This document shows, piece after piece, positions 27,652 through 36,743 of a stretch of 64,000 nucleotides of DNA. The notes beneath the pieces are model-generated. The model was given only the letters and a program-made list of their open reading frames with translations, was not told the DNA's origin and searched no databases. The stretch is from the NCBI GenBank assembly GCA_947503105.1, contig CANNCM010000005.1, positions 1 to 64,000 on the forward strand, in the 5' to 3' direction. How positions within the stretch are numbered: the stretch's first letter is position 1; each line of letters opens with the position of its first letter. The position numbers were made by a program, and so were the translations under genes. Source of the DNA: an uncultured Flavobacteriaceae bacterium (GTDB taxonomy: Bacteria > Bacteroidota > Bacteroidia > Flavobacteriales > Flavobacteriaceae).

Positions 27652-28674
27652 ATGATCGAGGAAAAAATATATATTTTAGGGATAGAATCGTCTTGCGATG
27701 ATACTGCGGCTTCTGTTTTATGCAACGGAAAAGTGCTTAGTAATGTGATAGCCAACCAGTCTATTCACGAGGCCTACGGAGGAGTTGTTCCAGAACTCGC
27801 TTCGCGTGCGCACCAGCAAAATATTGTTCCTGTTGTCGATCAAGCCTTAAAAAAAGCAGGAATATCCAAAAATGACCTTTCGGCAGTAGCTTTTACAAGA
27901 GGCCCTGGACTTATGGGTTCTCTTTTGGTCGGTACATCATTTGCGAAATCTTTGGCCTATGGTTTGGATATCCCCTTGATTGAAGTGAATCATATGCAAG
28001 CTCATATTTTGGCACATTTTATAGAAAAAGAGGGGTACAAAAAACCAGCGTTTCCTTTTTTGGCCATGACTATTTCTGGTGGACATACACAAATTGTACG
28101 TGTGGACGGAGCTTTCCAAATGACCGTTATTGGCGAAACAATAGACGATGCGGTGGGTGAAGCTTTTGACAAGAGTGGAAAAATTTTGGGCCTTGGTTAT
28201 CCTGCTGGACCTCAAATAGATAAACGAGCAAAATTAGGCAATCCAAAAGCATTTCATTTTACGAAACCTAAAGTGGACGGACTCAATTTTAGTTTCTCTG
28301 GACTCAAAACTGCTATTTTATATTTTGTTAGAGATCATTCAAAAGAAAACCCTAATTTTATTGCAGAACATTTGGATGATATTTGCGCTTCTATTCAATA
28401 TACAATTGTTGGTATTTTGATGGATAAACTAAAAGCTGCTGTAAAGGACACAGGCATCAATCGGATTGCAATTGGCGGTGGAGTTTCTGCAAATTCTGGA
28501 ATTCGTACCGCTCTTAAAAATGCGGAACAGAAACACGGTTGGGAGACGTTTATTCCTGCCTTTGAGTTTACAACAGACAACGCTGCTATGATTGCTATTG
28601 TTGGTTATTTGAAATATCTAAAAAAAGATTTTGCCATGCAAAATACAATGGCTACTGCACGATTAAAAATATAA
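27652..28674 (+). CDS. tsaD: tRNA N6-adenosine threonylcarbamoyltransferase
   Basis: Transfers the threonylcarbamoyl group to A37 of ANN-decoding tRNAs. The metal-binding motif HMQAHILAHF and the nucleotide-binding stretches ESSCDDTAASV, MTISGGHTQIV and GGGVSANSGIR are intact. At 340 residues it is full length. It heads a plus-strand run of RNA-modification genes (rsmE, a TrmH-type enzyme and a methyltransferase). Confidence 0.97.
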   Translation: MIEEKIYILGIESSCDDTAASVLCNGKVLSNVIANQSIHEAYGGVVPELASRAHQQNIVPVVDQALKKAGISKNDLSAVAFTRGPGLMGSLLVGTSFAKSLAYGLDIPLIEVNHMQAHILAHFIEKEGYKKPAFPFLAMTISGGHTQIVRVDGAFQMTVIGETIDDAVGEAFDKSGKILGLGYPAGPQIDKRAKLGNPKAFHFTKPKVDGLNFSFSGLKTAILYFVRDHSKENPNFIAEHLDDICASIQYTIVGILMDKLKAAVKDTGINRIAIGGGVSANSGIRTALKNAEQKHGWETFIPAFEFTTDNAAMIAIVGYLKYLKKDFAMQNTMATARLKI

Positions 28675-28682
28675 ATAAACGC

Positions 28683-29387
28683 ATGCAATTATTTTATAAT
28701 CCCATATTACAACCCGATGAAAGTAAGTTTTGTTTTGACAAAAACGAAAGTCGTCATATTATAAAAGTATTGCGTAAAGAAATTGGAGATAATTTACTTA
28801 TAACCAATGGTTTAGGTTGTTTTTTTGAAGCCACAATTGTGTCCAATAATCAAAATAAGTGTGACGTAAAAATCAATAGCGTTACGGTTGTTCCTAGAAA
28901 GGATTACAATATACATTTGGCTGTAGCACCCACAAAAACAAATGACCGTTACGAATGGTTTCTTGAAAAAGCAACGGAGATTGGCGTGGACACCATCACC
29001 CCTATCATTTGCAGCCGGAGTGAACGAAAAGTCATCAAAGCGGAGCGCTATGAAAAAATTATACAAGCGGCAGCAAAGCAGTCGCTTAGAGCGTATTTCC
29101 CTATCTTAAATCCTGCGGTACGTTTTTCAGAATTTATAAAAAATAATACCATAAAAGAACGCTTTATTGCACATTGTTTGGAGGATCAAAAAGTGCATTT
29201 AAAAGATGCTTTTTCGATCGAGAAAGATGTTTTAATTTTGATCGGCCCCGAGGGAGATTTCACCCAAGAAGAAATCAAAATGGCACAGGAATCAGGGTTT
29301 AAAGCAGTGAGTCTTGGAGATGCCCGTTTGCGTACAGAAACTGCAGCAATAGCAGCATGCCACACTATAACACTTTGTAATGCGTAA
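28683..29387 (+). CDS. rsmE: 16S rRNA (uracil1498-N3)-methyltransferase
   Basis: Methylates U1498 of 16S rRNA. This 234-residue SPOUT-fold enzyme has an N-terminal PUA-like domain and a knotted C-terminal domain with LIGPEGDFTQEEI and SLGDARLRTETAAIAA, both diagnostic for RsmE. It begins 8 bases after tsaD and overlaps the DUF4159 gene by 8 bases, so the three are likely co-transcribed. Confidence 0.96.
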   Translation: MQLFYNPILQPDESKFCFDKNESRHIIKVLRKEIGDNLLITNGLGCFFEATIVSNNQNKCDVKINSVTVVPRKDYNIHLAVAPTKTNDRYEWFLEKATEIGVDTITPIICSRSERKVIKAERYEKIIQAAAKQSLRAYFPILNPAVRFSEFIKNNTIKERFIAHCLEDQKVHLKDAFSIEKDVLILIGPEGDFTQEEIKMAQESGFKAVSLGDARLRTETAAIAACHTITLCNA

Positions 29388-30024
29388 ACCTTTCTTGTTT
29401 TTAGTGGTCTTTTTTTATGCTCTTAGCAGTCAAGGGCAAGAAATTGCGGTGCTAAAATATGATGGCGGAGGCGATTGGTACAGCAACCCTACTGCATTGA
29501 AAAATTTAATCAAATTTTCGAATAAAACTATCCACACATCTATTGCGTCTCAACCTGGTGTTGTTCATCCAGAAGATCCTGCCTTGTTCAGTTATCCATT
29601 TGTACACATGACAGGCCATGGCAATGTGACCTTTTCAGATGATGCATTAAAAAATTTGAAGACGTATTTGATGGGCGGTGGTTTTTTGCATATCGACGAT
29701 AATTATGGAATGAAATCTTATATCTTACCTCAAATAAAAAAATTATTCCCCGAAAAAGAATTGAAAGAAATTTCTACTGATCATCCTATTTTTAGTATTC
29801 ACTTCAAATTTCCGAATGGATTGCCAAAAATCCATGAACACGATGGACTTCCTCCTCAAGCATTTGGACTTTTTCATGACAATAAGGTCATTTTACTTTT
29901 CACATTTGAAAGTGATCTTGGCGATGGCTGGGAAGACGCTATTGTGCACAACGATCCCGAAGATGTTCGGTTGAGTGCTCTAAAAATGGGTGCAAATATC
30001 ATCAAATATGCGTTTGAATTTTAA
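29380..30024 (+). CDS. DUF4159 domain exported protein
   Basis: This 214-residue protein has a signal peptide (MRKPFLFLVVFFYALSSQGQ). The mature part matches DUF4159: KYDGGGDWYSNPTAL, MTGHGNVTFSD, and GGGFLHIDDNYGM, a glutamine-amidotransferase-like fold without an obvious catalytic cysteine. Function is not known. It overlaps rsmE and precedes a TrmH-like methyltransferase by 11 bases, but a secreted protein in an RNA-modification run is probably just genomic convenience. Confidence 0.88.
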   Translation: MRKPFLFLVVFFYALSSQGQEIAVLKYDGGGDWYSNPTALKNLIKFSNKTIHTSIASQPGVVHPEDPALFSYPFVHMTGHGNVTFSDDALKNLKTYLMGGGFLHIDDNYGMKSYILPQIKKLFPEKELKEISTDHPIFSIHFKFPNGLPKIHEHDGLPPQAFGLFHDNKVILLFTFESDLGDGWEDAIVHNDPEDVRLSALKMGANIIKYAFEF

Positions 30025-30035
30025 GGGTAAAAGCG

Positions 30036-30542
30036 ATGCAATTAGACCATTATACTTCAAAATTTAAAAAAAATACATTTCCCCTCGTTGTGGTTACCAA
30101 TCACGTAATGCGTCCAGCAAACGTAGGAAGTATTTTTCGAGTTGCAGATGCTTTTGGAGTTGAAAAACTAATCTTAGGCGGCAGTGCAATTGAACTGAAC
30201 AGAAAAGTATGGAATACCTCTAGAGCGACAGAGAAAGTTGTGGATTTTGAACAAACTGAAAATACTGAAGAAGTTATTGGAATTTTAAAACAACAGGGGT
30301 ACACTATAATCTGTCTAGAAATCACAAAAAACAGTGAATGTATTTCTGCGCTTCAATTGAAAAGTAGTCAAAAAACGGTGCTTGTTGTAGGCAGTGAGCG
30401 CCATGGGATAGACGATGCTGTTCTAAAATATGCAGATCATGTTTATCATATTCCAATGTATGGACAAAATAGCAGCATGAATGTGGCTCAAGCAACTTCT
30501 ATTGCACTTTATGAAATCACAAAATCAATGTTGCATGTTTAA
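30036..30542 (+). CDS. SpoU/TrmH-family RNA 2'-O-methyltransferase
   Basis: This 168-residue SPOUT methyltransferase shows all three family motifs: RPANVGSIFRVADAFG, VVGSERHGIDDAVL, and IPMYGQNSSMNVAQATSIAL. The compact size without an extra RNA-binding domain resembles TrmH- or TrmL-like enzymes acting on tRNA ribose. The exact target nucleotide cannot be read from sequence. Its stop overlaps the start of the next methyltransferase gene by 8 bases. Confidence 0.92.
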   Translation: MQLDHYTSKFKKNTFPLVVVTNHVMRPANVGSIFRVADAFGVEKLILGGSAIELNRKVWNTSRATEKVVDFEQTENTEEVIGILKQQGYTIICLEITKNSECISALQLKSSQKTVLVVGSERHGIDDAVLKYADHVYHIPMYGQNSSMNVAQATSIALYEITKSMLHV

Positions 30543-31716
30543 TTCTTTGCTTTTACAAAATGACGTCCAGCAGTTTATAAAAGAGCATCTGAATACGGCT
30601 ATGGATAAATTAGCACTAAAAGGCAGTCCGTTTGATGGCATCAACAGTCCTGAACTTTTGGAGCAAATACAATCTAAGAATAAATGTAATAAGAAACTTC
30701 CCCTTTGGTTCAATACAGCAGGACTTTATTACCCCAGTAAACTAAACATTGAGCAGACGTCATCAGAAATTTCGGCGAGGTATAAAAGCCAATTGGTGCA
30801 TGGCAAAACACTACTAGATTTGACCGGAGGTTTTGGAGTCGATAGTTTTTATTTTTCAAAGATCGTTCGTACTGTTACACATTGTGAAATTGATCCTTTT
30901 TTGTCAAAAATTGCTAAACATAACTTTAAAATTTTTGGTGTAGAAAATGTAAAAACGATCGCAGTTGATGGATTGGAATATTTAACACAAAATGAAGAAA
31001 ATTTTGATTGGATTTATGTTGATCCCTCTAGAAGGGACTCAAACAAAAACAAACGTTTTTTTATAGAAGATTGCACTCCAAATGTGGCCGAACACTTGCC
31101 TCTTTTTTTTAAATATGCGGCGAAGGTTATCATAAAATTATCTCCAATGTTGGATATTCATGCAGCGCAAAAAGCATTACCTCACACAAAAGAAATTCAT
31201 GTGGTAGCCATCAAAAATGAAGTGAAAGAACTGTTGTTTGTTTTGGAAAGAGATTTCGATATGAAGCCAGAAATAAAAGCCATTAATTTAGAAACCAATC
31301 AACCAGATTTTCAGTTCAAAATAAGTGATGAAGTTGAAACAATTGTTGATTATGAAAATCCTTTAAAGTATTTATACGAACCCAATGCCGCAGTTCTTAA
31401 ATCTGGAGCTTTTAGAAGTATAGCATCACATTTTGATCTATACAAATTGGGGCAACATACACATTTGTACACCTCTTCCGAATTAAAAAAAGAATTTCCA
31501 GGAAAGATTTATATCATAAAACGAGCACTCCCCTATCACAAAAAAAAGCTAAAGTCACAGCTTAGTGGTCAAAAAGCAAATGTGAAAACAAGAAATTTTT
31601 CAGAATCTATAAGTCAATTGAAAAAGAGGTTTAAAATTAAAGATGGAGGAGACGATTTTTTGATTTTTACATCGGTCAATCACCAGAAAACAGTTATAAT
31701 CACCAGGCAATTATAA
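30535..31716 (+). CDS. Class I SAM methyltransferase with THUMP-like domain (PG1098 type)
   Basis: The ATG at 30535 is chosen because the ORF-track start (30481) lies well inside the trmH-like gene; the product is then 393 residues. The methyltransferase core shows LLDLTGGFGVDSFYFSK (SAM loop) and DWIYVDPSRRD (catalytic DPPR-like motif). The C-terminal region from about 320 fits the ferredoxin-like and THUMP-like domains of the PG1098 family. RNA is the likely substrate given the fold and neighbours; it has not been identified here. Confidence 0.85.
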   Translation: MFNSLLLQNDVQQFIKEHLNTAMDKLALKGSPFDGINSPELLEQIQSKNKCNKKLPLWFNTAGLYYPSKLNIEQTSSEISARYKSQLVHGKTLLDLTGGFGVDSFYFSKIVRTVTHCEIDPFLSKIAKHNFKIFGVENVKTIAVDGLEYLTQNEENFDWIYVDPSRRDSNKNKRFFIEDCTPNVAEHLPLFFKYAAKVIIKLSPMLDIHAAQKALPHTKEIHVVAIKNEVKELLFVLERDFDMKPEIKAINLETNQPDFQFKISDEVETIVDYENPLKYLYEPNAAVLKSGAFRSIASHFDLYKLGQHTHLYTSSELKKEFPGKIYIIKRALPYHKKKLKSQLSGQKANVKTRNFSESISQLKKRFKIKDGGDDFLIFTSVNHQKTVIITRQL

Positions 31717-31720
31717 AGCT

Positions 31721-33559
31721 CTATCCAATATAAACTATTGAAAGGGAGTCGTTCCCCTGAACAATTTCACTTTTTAATGGGTTTAAATGTAATTCGTCAT
31801 TTAAAATATATCCCATAAATGTTTGGTTGTCTTTTATAGAAAGTACAATTAATTCGTATATACTAAACTGCTTGTCATATGATTTTAACCCATAATCAGC
31901 AATAGATTTTGAACTAATTTTTAAACCTGATTCTTTGAAAAGTTTTTCAAATACATACCACAATTTTGGATTATCTGCCAACTGAGTAATAATCAAAGAG
32001 GAAAGGTCATCGCTAACAATAACCTCATTCTTGTTAAGTTCTTGTATCAAATCTTTTTTGGACCCATCATTTAGTTGTAAAATTATTCTACAAGAATCCG
32101 ATTTTTCCAATTCTTCTAGTATTGTCTTTACATAAAAAATCTGCATTAAAGAATTGGTATCTGAGACCTCATTAGATAACTTATCATCATAACCTAGATT
32201 TAGTATTATATCAAAATGATTTTCACTTATAAGGTCTCTAATTGTATCATTATTGTCTTTCTTTAGTAAAATGATATTTGATTTAATAGAGCTGTTTTTT
32301 TCAATTACTGGATTTTGTAAAACTAGAGCTTCACGAAATGCAAAACAAAAACTTGAGTCGTCAGAAAGAAAAGGAATCGCACTATTTATTATTTGTTGTC
32401 CAAGTTGCGACCAACCTAAAACGAGAACTGAGATAGTTTCTTTTTTATTTGTAGAGATTTCAGCTATTTTTATTTCGTCTAAAAATTGATCAATTTCAAT
32501 TACACTTTTTAGTTTAATTTCAAGATTGTCGTCTTCTGCTATGACTATCAAATGATCATCTTTTAATATAATGTAGTCTTTTTTTGGATTCAATAACACT
32601 TGACCGTCCGCTGTGCGAATTCCTACAAGTGTAACCTCTTGTAGCATTAACATCGCTTGTTTGAAGGTTTTTTGAGCAAGGCCATCAGAAGGGAAGAAAT
32701 ATAGTTCATCACCATCATAATCAATAAAATCTAAAACTACCGATGAGATATGCTTATTTCTAATAGATTGAGCTGTTACGCTAGAAATAATATTATCCTT
32801 GAGAACTGAGTATACAACATTTCCCTTCAATTTAGAAATAATATCTATATTTTCACCATTATTAAATTGAGCAATTATTGGAACATTTTGGTTGTTAAGA
32901 TTTTGTTTAACAGCAAGAATTGTGGTTTCAATATTAAAACTTTGTTGTATAGTATCATCCAAAATTATAACTGATTTTGAATTATTCATATTAGTTCTTG
33001 CCAAATCTTGAATGCTATAAATATCTCCTGACCTTGTTATGATTCGAATATTTTTTTGATTGGGTCTTTCGGTATTTATTATATTATTCATCTCTAAATT
33101 ATCTAGACCATTAAAGCAGAGTATTGTTGGTTTTGATTGGTTTTGATTGGCCACCTCAATCTCATCAAAGATTTTAAATATCGTAGAATTCCAACCAACA
33201 ATAATGTAATGATTTGTATCTATGACATGCGAATGACCTTTTTTTAAATCTTCAATAAAACTTGAAACTTTTGCGGCCAAAAAAGCTATTATGGTTCCAG
33301 AAAATGTAACGCTAAAAATCCAATAAATTAAAGTAACCAAACGTTCTTTAAATTCTACTCCAGACTCCTCTATTTCTAGTAATCGTTCAAGTCTATTCCA
33401 CCAAATATTAAAAAAAGAATCGTTTTCAATTAATCCTAAGCTCATTTCTACAGCAATCATCAGTAATGCAAAAACAGCACTTACGATCATTAAGAAATAA
33501 ACAAAATTTGATTTGCGGGCTATAAAATTCTCAAAATAATATCTAATATGCGTTTTCAT
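31721..33559 (-). CDS. CASTOR/POLLUX-like ion channel with RCK-type domains
   Basis: This 612-residue protein has two membrane segments (about 18-43 and 72-95) separated by a loop. A CASTOR/POLLUX-type regulatory region follows, with a first Rossmann unit (HYIIVGWNSTIFKIFDEIE), TrkA_C-like pieces (DYIILKDDHLIVIAEDD) and a second Rossmann unit (VLVLGWSQLGQQII). Plant CASTOR and POLLUX are nuclear-envelope cation channels; bacterial relatives are little studied. The pore selectivity filter is not obvious, so ion specificity is open. It converges on the methyltransferase gene and lies downstream of the DUF481 gene. Confidence 0.82.
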   Translation of the reverse strand: MKTHIRYYFENFIARKSNFVYFLMIVSAVFALLMIAVEMSLGLIENDSFFNIWWNRLERLLEIEESGVEFKERLVTLIYWIFSVTFSGTIIAFLAAKVSSFIEDLKKGHSHVIDTNHYIIVGWNSTIFKIFDEIEVANQNQSKPTILCFNGLDNLEMNNIINTERPNQKNIRIITRSGDIYSIQDLARTNMNNSKSVIILDDTIQQSFNIETTILAVKQNLNNQNVPIIAQFNNGENIDIISKLKGNVVYSVLKDNIISSVTAQSIRNKHISSVVLDFIDYDGDELYFFPSDGLAQKTFKQAMLMLQEVTLVGIRTADGQVLLNPKKDYIILKDDHLIVIAEDDNLEIKLKSVIEIDQFLDEIKIAEISTNKKETISVLVLGWSQLGQQIINSAIPFLSDDSSFCFAFREALVLQNPVIEKNSSIKSNIILLKKDNNDTIRDLISENHFDIILNLGYDDKLSNEVSDTNSLMQIFYVKTILEELEKSDSCRIILQLNDGSKKDLIQELNKNEVIVSDDLSSLIITQLADNPKLWYVFEKLFKESGLKISSKSIADYGLKSYDKQFSIYELIVLSIKDNQTFMGYILNDELHLNPLKSEIVQGNDSLSIVYIG

Positions 33560-33615
33560 AAAATTTGATCCCTTAAAAATGATGGTAACTTATTTCAAAA
33601 TGTTTTTGCTAAGGC

Positions 33616-34383
33616 CTAAAATAATTTTAATTCAATTCCAAAATTCACACTATTATCGGTATTGTAAATGTCAATGTAGGGCGTTGAATGATAGCGGTGA
33701 GTCCAATCGATAAACAAATCAAGTTTATCAAGGGAATAATAGATCCTTGGTTCTAAGAAAAGACGATAATCTGTTGTGTTTGAAGTATTAATTTGGTAAT
33801 ATAAAGCTAGATTAATGAAGAACTTTTCAGAAAATTTATGTTTCATAAATGTGCTAAGGCTATATCGCCAGTTGTACACTTGTTGTTGAGTACTTAAATT
33901 TTTGTCATAGAGTTCATCTTCAAAAAACACGCCCGCAGAAAGATCCCAATAATTGTCTCCTTTTTGGAGCATTCTGTGGCGATATCCTCCACCAGAAATA
34001 TAACGGTGATTCATGCGCAGGGATTTAATGTTTTGTACTTGAAGGAATCCAAATACAGAATTAACTCCTATACTGTAGTTATAACGAAATTGACCTGTAA
34101 AATCTGAAGAAATTTCGCTCCCACTTTCTTTTATATAATCATAGTTTAGCAGTAATCGGAATAAATTTTTGTTTACAGATTTTGAGATTTGATGTGCCGT
34201 ACTAAATTGGATTAAATCGATGTTTCCAAAATTCAAATCGCCTTGAAAATTAAGGCTGTAAGAAACGCTTTCATCAAGATCAGACAACATATTTTCTGTA
34301 TTGATAATGGTTTGTGAAGAGACAACTAGACCAAAAAAAAGAAATGAAAAAAGAACAGAATTTCGATTCTGGAGCAGATACAT
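33616..34383 (-). CDS. DUF481-type outer-membrane protein
   Basis: This 255-residue protein has an N-terminal signal sequence (hydrophobic core VLFSFLFFGLVVSS) and many amphipathic strands ending in NSVNFGIELKLF with a terminal aromatic, typical of outer-membrane barrels. The pattern (SYSLNFQGDLNFGNIDLIQF, then FRLLLNYDYI) is that of DUF481. It is 56 bases upstream of the channel gene on the same strand. The two may form an envelope pair, but this is only positional. Confidence 0.72.
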   Translation of the reverse strand: MYLLQNRNSVLFSFLFFGLVVSSQTIINTENMLSDLDESVSYSLNFQGDLNFGNIDLIQFSTAHQISKSVNKNLFRLLLNYDYIKESGSEISSDFTGQFRYNYSIGVNSVFGFLQVQNIKSLRMNHRYISGGGYRHRMLQKGDNYWDLSAGVFFEDELYDKNLSTQQQVYNWRYSLSTFMKHKFSEKFFINLALYYQINTSNTTDYRLFLEPRIYYSLDKLDLFIDWTHRYHSTPYIDIYNTDNSVNFGIELKLF

Positions 34384-34417
34384 ATTTTAATGTTAAATTG
34401 GTTAAAAAAGTAATAAC

Positions 34418-36373
34418 TTATGTTAATGTTTTTAAATGTTCATAAATCATTACCATTGCTAAAGTATCTAATTCACAGTACTTTAACAAAGATTTTTTTA
34501 TAATTTCTCTTTCCTGAAATGTCATATCCACGAATTGAAGTTTTGAATAGGCCGTTAGGGCTGCACCACCATCTGAGATCGTTTCTAATCCAGACATAAA
34601 TTCATCTAATTGTTCTTCATTATATTCATTAAATATGGGCGGCAGTAATTTATAAGGATTCTTGACTTTTTGATCTTCCTGTTGTATCCATACATGATGA
34701 TCTTTAAAATTTTTACTGGTCATATTGATCTGTGATATGGGCTGAGAGTATTTATGTTTTAAAAAATCGCAAGAATTCAAAATAGCCGGTAACACAGCTT
34801 TAATAGAGTTTGACCCCTTGGTTAATGGATTGTAATAATAATCCAAAATAACAATTCTTAGATCAACCATTGGTCTTGGTGTTACCCAGGGTTTTGGATC
34901 ATTTCTTCGTGGCGTTGTGATGCTTTTGATAAACTCAATTAAGTCCTGTTTTTGAGAATACGAACTGACTTCGAGTTGATCTTTTATTGAATTAAGAATA
35001 CTATTTTCATGCGATGCAAATCTAAATATAGTTCCTTTATCGTTTTCAAGCGTATTTTTGAGAGCAGATACAAACTTAAAGTTAGGAAACTCACCTGGGG
35101 TTGTATTGATATACTCAGAAGCATGCTTTATGGTACCATCGGCATAATATATGTGATGAGAAAACTGAAAAGCAACTTGTTCGTAGGGATGTCTGCCTTT
35201 GTTAAAAGGCAAAGCAACTGCACTAGTTTCAAAATCAATAAAATGTAATGGAAAAACCCAAGACTCCATTTCTTTTTTTAGGCCATCCAACTCCACAAAG
35301 GGTTGAGATTGAGGTTCTAAAGTTTTTTGAACTTGAATCCAGCGTCTTTCTCTAGAACTCATAGCGTCTGGCTCATCTATAACTTTGAAATCATCTTGAG
35401 TTAGTTGATCTAAAAATAATCGGTTTTGTTCTAAAAGTTTTTGGCCTCTGAAATTCCAAACCTCGAATATATTTGGACGCTCAAAATCAGTATCTGACCA
35501 CTGGTGTTGTTTAGAAAAACAAAACTCAAATCCAGAATTAAATCCTGCTTCTTTGGTCGAATGGTCTATTTTATATTCACAGGACTTACAACGGCTATAG
35601 CTGGTGGGCCAGTTCAAATAGGTGTGATTTTGATAACTTGTCTTCAAAAGCGGAACAGCTTTAGAAAAAACCAAATCATCGCTATAAGAAAATTCGTCGT
35701 TAATTATGCTATCCACAATACCAGAAACATTAACTTCAGAAAGAACAGATGTGTTTTGTGCTTGATCTGGGGTTATTCTAACTTCTACATCCTGTCGAGA
35801 ATCCCCTACATTTGGTAGTCTAAACATTTGATTTAGTCCATCAATTGTTGCAACTTTTGACTTATCGGCCATTAAAAAAAAGGAATCAAAAGTAAAATGA
35901 GGAAAGCATTGTTTGGCAACATACGTTTGAAACGCAATATCGAACAAGTAGGGTCGCCAACTGCTTCTTATATTACCCCTAGTCCCAATAAAAGTATCTG
36001 TCACTGTGGAATCAAAAGATTTCGCTTTAACCTCTATAAGGCGAATTTGATTTCCTTTTTTTACCAAAATATCAGTCATTACAAAAAGACCGTCATTCAA
36101 AAAAGCGGCCTCATATATTATAACCTCATCTCGTTTTAAAAGCTCTAGAGTTTGCTCGTGTGCTTGTTGATAGGCGCCGTAGGGAGCATCGATAAAATGG
36201 CCCTCGGGGTACAATAATCGTGATAGAGCTTCAACTTGAAACCCTCCTTCTGCTAAGGCTGCAAGAAAGGTATTATCATCGTCTTTATTTTTATAAGAAT
36301 CATCTCCAGTGAAATACAACTTGTTTGGACATGAAAGGCCAATTTTAAAGCGAGATTTTGAGAGTACTTTCAT
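34418..36373 (-). CDS. DUF2779 protein: Cas4-like nuclease plus RNase H-like domain
   Basis: This 651-residue protein has an N-terminal PD-(D/E)xK nuclease of Cas4/RecB type: CPNKLYF near residue 15, EAAFLNDGLFVMTDILVKKG, and RLIEVKAKSF. Further cysteines in CKSCEYKID and GFEFCFSK may complete an Fe-S cluster as in Cas4. The C-terminal DUF2779 region from about 375 starts HFIDFETSAVALPF, the first motif of a DEDD-type exonuclease, and a late acidic motif is seen in KYCELDTLAMV. The protein likely degrades DNA or RNA ends. No cas genes or CRISPR array are present. It lies 31 bases downstream of the small-gene operon and may belong to it. Confidence 0.82.
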   Translation of the reverse strand: MKVLSKSRFKIGLSCPNKLYFTGDDSYKNKDDDNTFLAALAEGGFQVEALSRLLYPEGHFIDAPYGAYQQAHEQTLELLKRDEVIIYEAAFLNDGLFVMTDILVKKGNQIRLIEVKAKSFDSTVTDTFIGTRGNIRSSWRPYLFDIAFQTYVAKQCFPHFTFDSFFLMADKSKVATIDGLNQMFRLPNVGDSRQDVEVRITPDQAQNTSVLSEVNVSGIVDSIINDEFSYSDDLVFSKAVPLLKTSYQNHTYLNWPTSYSRCKSCEYKIDHSTKEAGFNSGFEFCFSKQHQWSDTDFERPNIFEVWNFRGQKLLEQNRLFLDQLTQDDFKVIDEPDAMSSRERRWIQVQKTLEPQSQPFVELDGLKKEMESWVFPLHFIDFETSAVALPFNKGRHPYEQVAFQFSHHIYYADGTIKHASEYINTTPGEFPNFKFVSALKNTLENDKGTIFRFASHENSILNSIKDQLEVSSYSQKQDLIEFIKSITTPRRNDPKPWVTPRPMVDLRIVILDYYYNPLTKGSNSIKAVLPAILNSCDFLKHKYSQPISQINMTSKNFKDHHVWIQQEDQKVKNPYKLLPPIFNEYNEEQLDEFMSGLETISDGGAALTAYSKLQFVDMTFQEREIIKKSLLKYCELDTLAMVMIYEHLKTLT

Positions 36374-36404
36374 GTTTATTTTTAATAAAGAAAAGTAATT
36401 ATAT

Positions 36405-36731
36405 TTATCTTAATCTTTTAATACGCTCGCGGCAGCGCTTAATTTTCTCACGAATATCTTTGATTTTTTCGCGACTTCGAGCTATTTTATCTCTTTCTCT
36501 TTCAATCTCTCTTGAATAGCGTTCCCAATCCCTCTTTTTCTGAGCGCGAATACTGTGCTTAATGGCAGTAGAGGACGCAGATTTCAATCGGCGAGAATAA
36601 TGATCTGCATCTCGACTTTTACGGATTCGGATTTTGGCTATGTCGCCTCTGTAATCTGTAATTCTAGATTTTTCACGGTCGATATCTCTTTTATAACCTT
36701 CAATCTGGCGTTTTACACTATCAATACTCAT
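36405..36731 (-). CDS. Small basic coiled-coil protein
   Basis: A 108-residue protein made almost wholly of charged heptads (for example IEGYKRDIDREKSRI and EKIKDIREKIKRCRERI), strongly basic at the C terminus. A Ser/Ala-rich break (SASSTAIKHS) separates two coiled-coil halves. The pattern resembles coiled-coil stalks that I recall ahead of TIR or other effector domains in some bacterial proteins, but here no other domain follows. It is 12 bases downstream of the GIY-YIG gene. It could be a nucleic-acid-binding or scaffold component; no function is assigned. Confidence 0.7.
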   Translation of the reverse strand: MSIDSVKRQIEGYKRDIDREKSRITDYRGDIAKIRIRKSRDADHYSRRLKSASSTAIKHSIRAQKKRDWERYSREIERERDKIARSREKIKDIREKIKRCRERIKRLR

Positions 36732-36743
36732 ATTATATTAATT

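Noticed and set aside
34418-36373. Cas4 as part of a CRISPR adaptation module
   Set aside because: The N-terminal domain is Cas4-like, but the C-terminal DUF2779 region and the absence of cas1, cas2 and an array argue against it.
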